Shown here in pieces: positions 6,177 through 6,639 of a DNA stretch of 6,639 nucleotides. Within the stretch, counting starts at the first letter, position 1. Every line of letters starts with the position of its first letter. Source of the stretch: Oscillospiraceae bacterium (GTDB lineage: Bacteria; Bacillota; Clostridia; Oscillospirales; CAG-272); NCBI GenBank assembly GCA_015065395.1, contig SVQJ01000099.1:1-6639 (forward strand). The letters are read 5' to 3'. The translations under genes were made by a program, and so were the position numbers. The notes beneath the pieces were generated by a model. That model had not been told where the DNA came from. It ran no database searches and saw only the letters and a program-made list of their open reading frames with translations.

Positions 6177-6554
6177 ATGCATATTCAGGAATCCGGAGAA
6201 ATGTACCTTGAAACACTATTTGTCCTTTCAAGGGATAGTGCTTATGTTCGAGCTATCGATGTCGGCGAATACATGGGTTATTCTAAACCCAGCGTCAGCC
6301 GCGCAATCGGTTTATTAAAAAAGGCAGGCTATGTTACAAGTGATAAGGACGGTTATCTCTTCTTGACGGAGGCCGGACGTACAATCGCTGAAAAAATATT
6401 TAACAGACATAATCTTTTAACAAAATTTCTGATTTCCATGGGTGTCAGCGAAGAGACCGCCTCCGAGGATGCCTGCAAAATCGAGCATGTTATAAGTGAT
6501 GAATCAATAGACGCAATAAGAAAAGTTATGGAAACAAAAAAAGCAAGCCTCTGA
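6177..6554 (+). CDS. DtxR/MntR-family metal-dependent transcriptional repressor
   Basis: A short (125 aa), two-domain member of the DtxR/MntR family, which binds DNA when loaded with Fe2+ or Mn2+ and represses metal uptake genes. The N-terminal winged helix has its HTH at about 25-47 (AIDVGEYMGYSKPSVSRAI), with the wing near DKDGYLFLTEAGR (56-68). The dimerisation/metal domain contains RHNLLTKFLISMGV (77-90) and EDACKIEHVISDE (97-109). By alignment from memory, the DtxR primary-site ligands Met10, Cys102, Glu105 and His106 are all kept as Met9, Cys100, Glu103 and His104. MntR has Asp at the first position, so this looks iron-type. The ancillary-site partners are partly lost (His78 kept; Thr82 and Ser96 in place of Glu and His). 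There is no SH3-like third domain. CGGAG lies 6 bp before the ATG. The targets are unknown. Confidence 0.9.
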   Translation: MHIQESGEMYLETLFVLSRDSAYVRAIDVGEYMGYSKPSVSRAIGLLKKAGYVTSDKDGYLFLTEAGRTIAEKIFNRHNLLTKFLISMGVSEETASEDACKIEHVISDESIDAIRKVMETKKASL

Positions 6555-6603
6555 TTTTCGGAGTGAAACAGTCAATAGTTAGTAGACACAAAAAAGAACA
6601 AAT

Positions 6604-6639
6604 TTAAGCTGCCAGTTCGAGCCTGTATCGGACTGGCGG
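6604..6639 (-). CDS. C-terminal end of a minus-strand gene, probably IS3 transposase (OrfB); partial
   Basis: Only the last 11 residues and the stop are present: PPVRYRLELAA. IS3-family OrfB proteins often end in a similar S/T-P-V-x-Y/F-R motif just after the DDE catalytic core, and the IS-like terminal repeat next to it agrees. The gene would be transcribed leftward, entering from beyond the right edge of the window. The fragment is too short for a firm call. Confidence 0.35.
   Translation of the reverse strand, partial: PPVRYRLELAA
6611..6637 (-). terminator. Hairpin at the end of the partial minus-strand frame
   Basis: GCCAGTTCGA (6611-6620) and TCGGACTGGC (6628-6637) can pair over 10 positions, one a T-G wobble, around a 7-nt loop. 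On the minus strand the hairpin is followed by AGCTTAAATTTGTTCTTTTTT, so a U-run occurs but about 15 nt late for a standard terminator. It overlaps the final codons of the putative transposase. It may weaken leftward transcription out of the element, or simply be coding sequence with chance symmetry. Confidence 0.35.

Larger units (their letters stand above)
6564..6639. mobile_element. Right end of a probable IS3-family insertion sequence
   Basis: The 26 bases at 6564-6589 begin TGAAACAGTCAA and end AGTAGACAC. This resembles the terminal repeats of clostridial IS3-family (IS150-like) elements, which commonly run TGAAC...AGTAGACA from the outer end inward. Just inside it, on the minus strand, lies the end of a reading frame (stop at 6604-6606), matching the usual position of the transposase OrfB end next to the right terminus. 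The rest of the element, including the other terminal repeat, is outside the window. The outer edge would be 9 bp after the repressor stop codon. The identification rests on pattern memory only. Confidence 0.5.

Noticed and set aside
1..6639. CRISPR arrays, tRNA or rRNA genes, toxin-antitoxin or phage-defence modules
   Set aside because: No spaced direct repeats, cloverleaf or rRNA sequence was seen, and every substantial gene is assigned to metabolic, sporulation, glycosylation or metal-control families.

Overview
This window reads as chromosomal DNA from an anaerobic, endospore-forming member of the Clostridia. The evidence is the sporulation regulator spoIIID, the dipicolinate synthase pair dpaA-dpaB, a class II (long-form) xylose isomerase, purine-rich Shine-Dalgarno sites and a moderate-to-low GC content. 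A gut or rumen Oscillospiraceae/Ruminococcaceae-like source is plausible, but this is inference and no marker gene fixes the genus.

Layout from left to right: (1) Positions 1-108 hold no supported gene, only a 14-bp perfect inverted repeat followed by a strong, probably bidirectional terminator. (2) A GT4-type glycosyltransferase gene lies on the minus strand (109-1236) behind its own good sigma-A promoter. (3) Divergent from it is a two-gene xylose operon, xylA-xylB (1382-4197), ending in a strong terminator. (4) Convergent with xylB is spoIIID on the minus strand (4216-4515); its stop codon lies inside the loop of that terminator. (5) A short divergent region (4516-4674) carries a sigma-E-like promoter pointing left to spoIIID and a sigma-K-like promoter pointing right to dpaA-dpaB. 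(6) dpaA and dpaB (4675-6092) overlap by 4 bp, with dpaB starting at TTG behind a perfect AAGGAGGT. (7) A small DtxR/MntR-type metal-dependent repressor gene (6177-6554) has its own sigma-A promoter. (8) From about 6564 the sequence looks like the right end of an IS3-family insertion sequence, with the last 11 residues of a minus-strand reading frame, probably its transposase.

How the genes work together: XylA and XylB convert D-xylose through D-xylulose to D-xylulose 5-phosphate for the pentose phosphate pathway. SpoIIID is the mother-cell regulator that acts between the sigma-E and sigma-K stages, and DpaAB makes the dipicolinic acid stored in the spore core, so items 4-6 form a small sporulation island. 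The glycosyltransferase and the metal repressor appear to be independent single-gene units. All the gene families are known. The points worth a second look are the compact spoIIID/dpaAB promoter region, the iron-type metal-site residues of the repressor, the IS junction just past its stop codon, and an inverted repeat between the -35 and -10 of the glycosyltransferase promoter.
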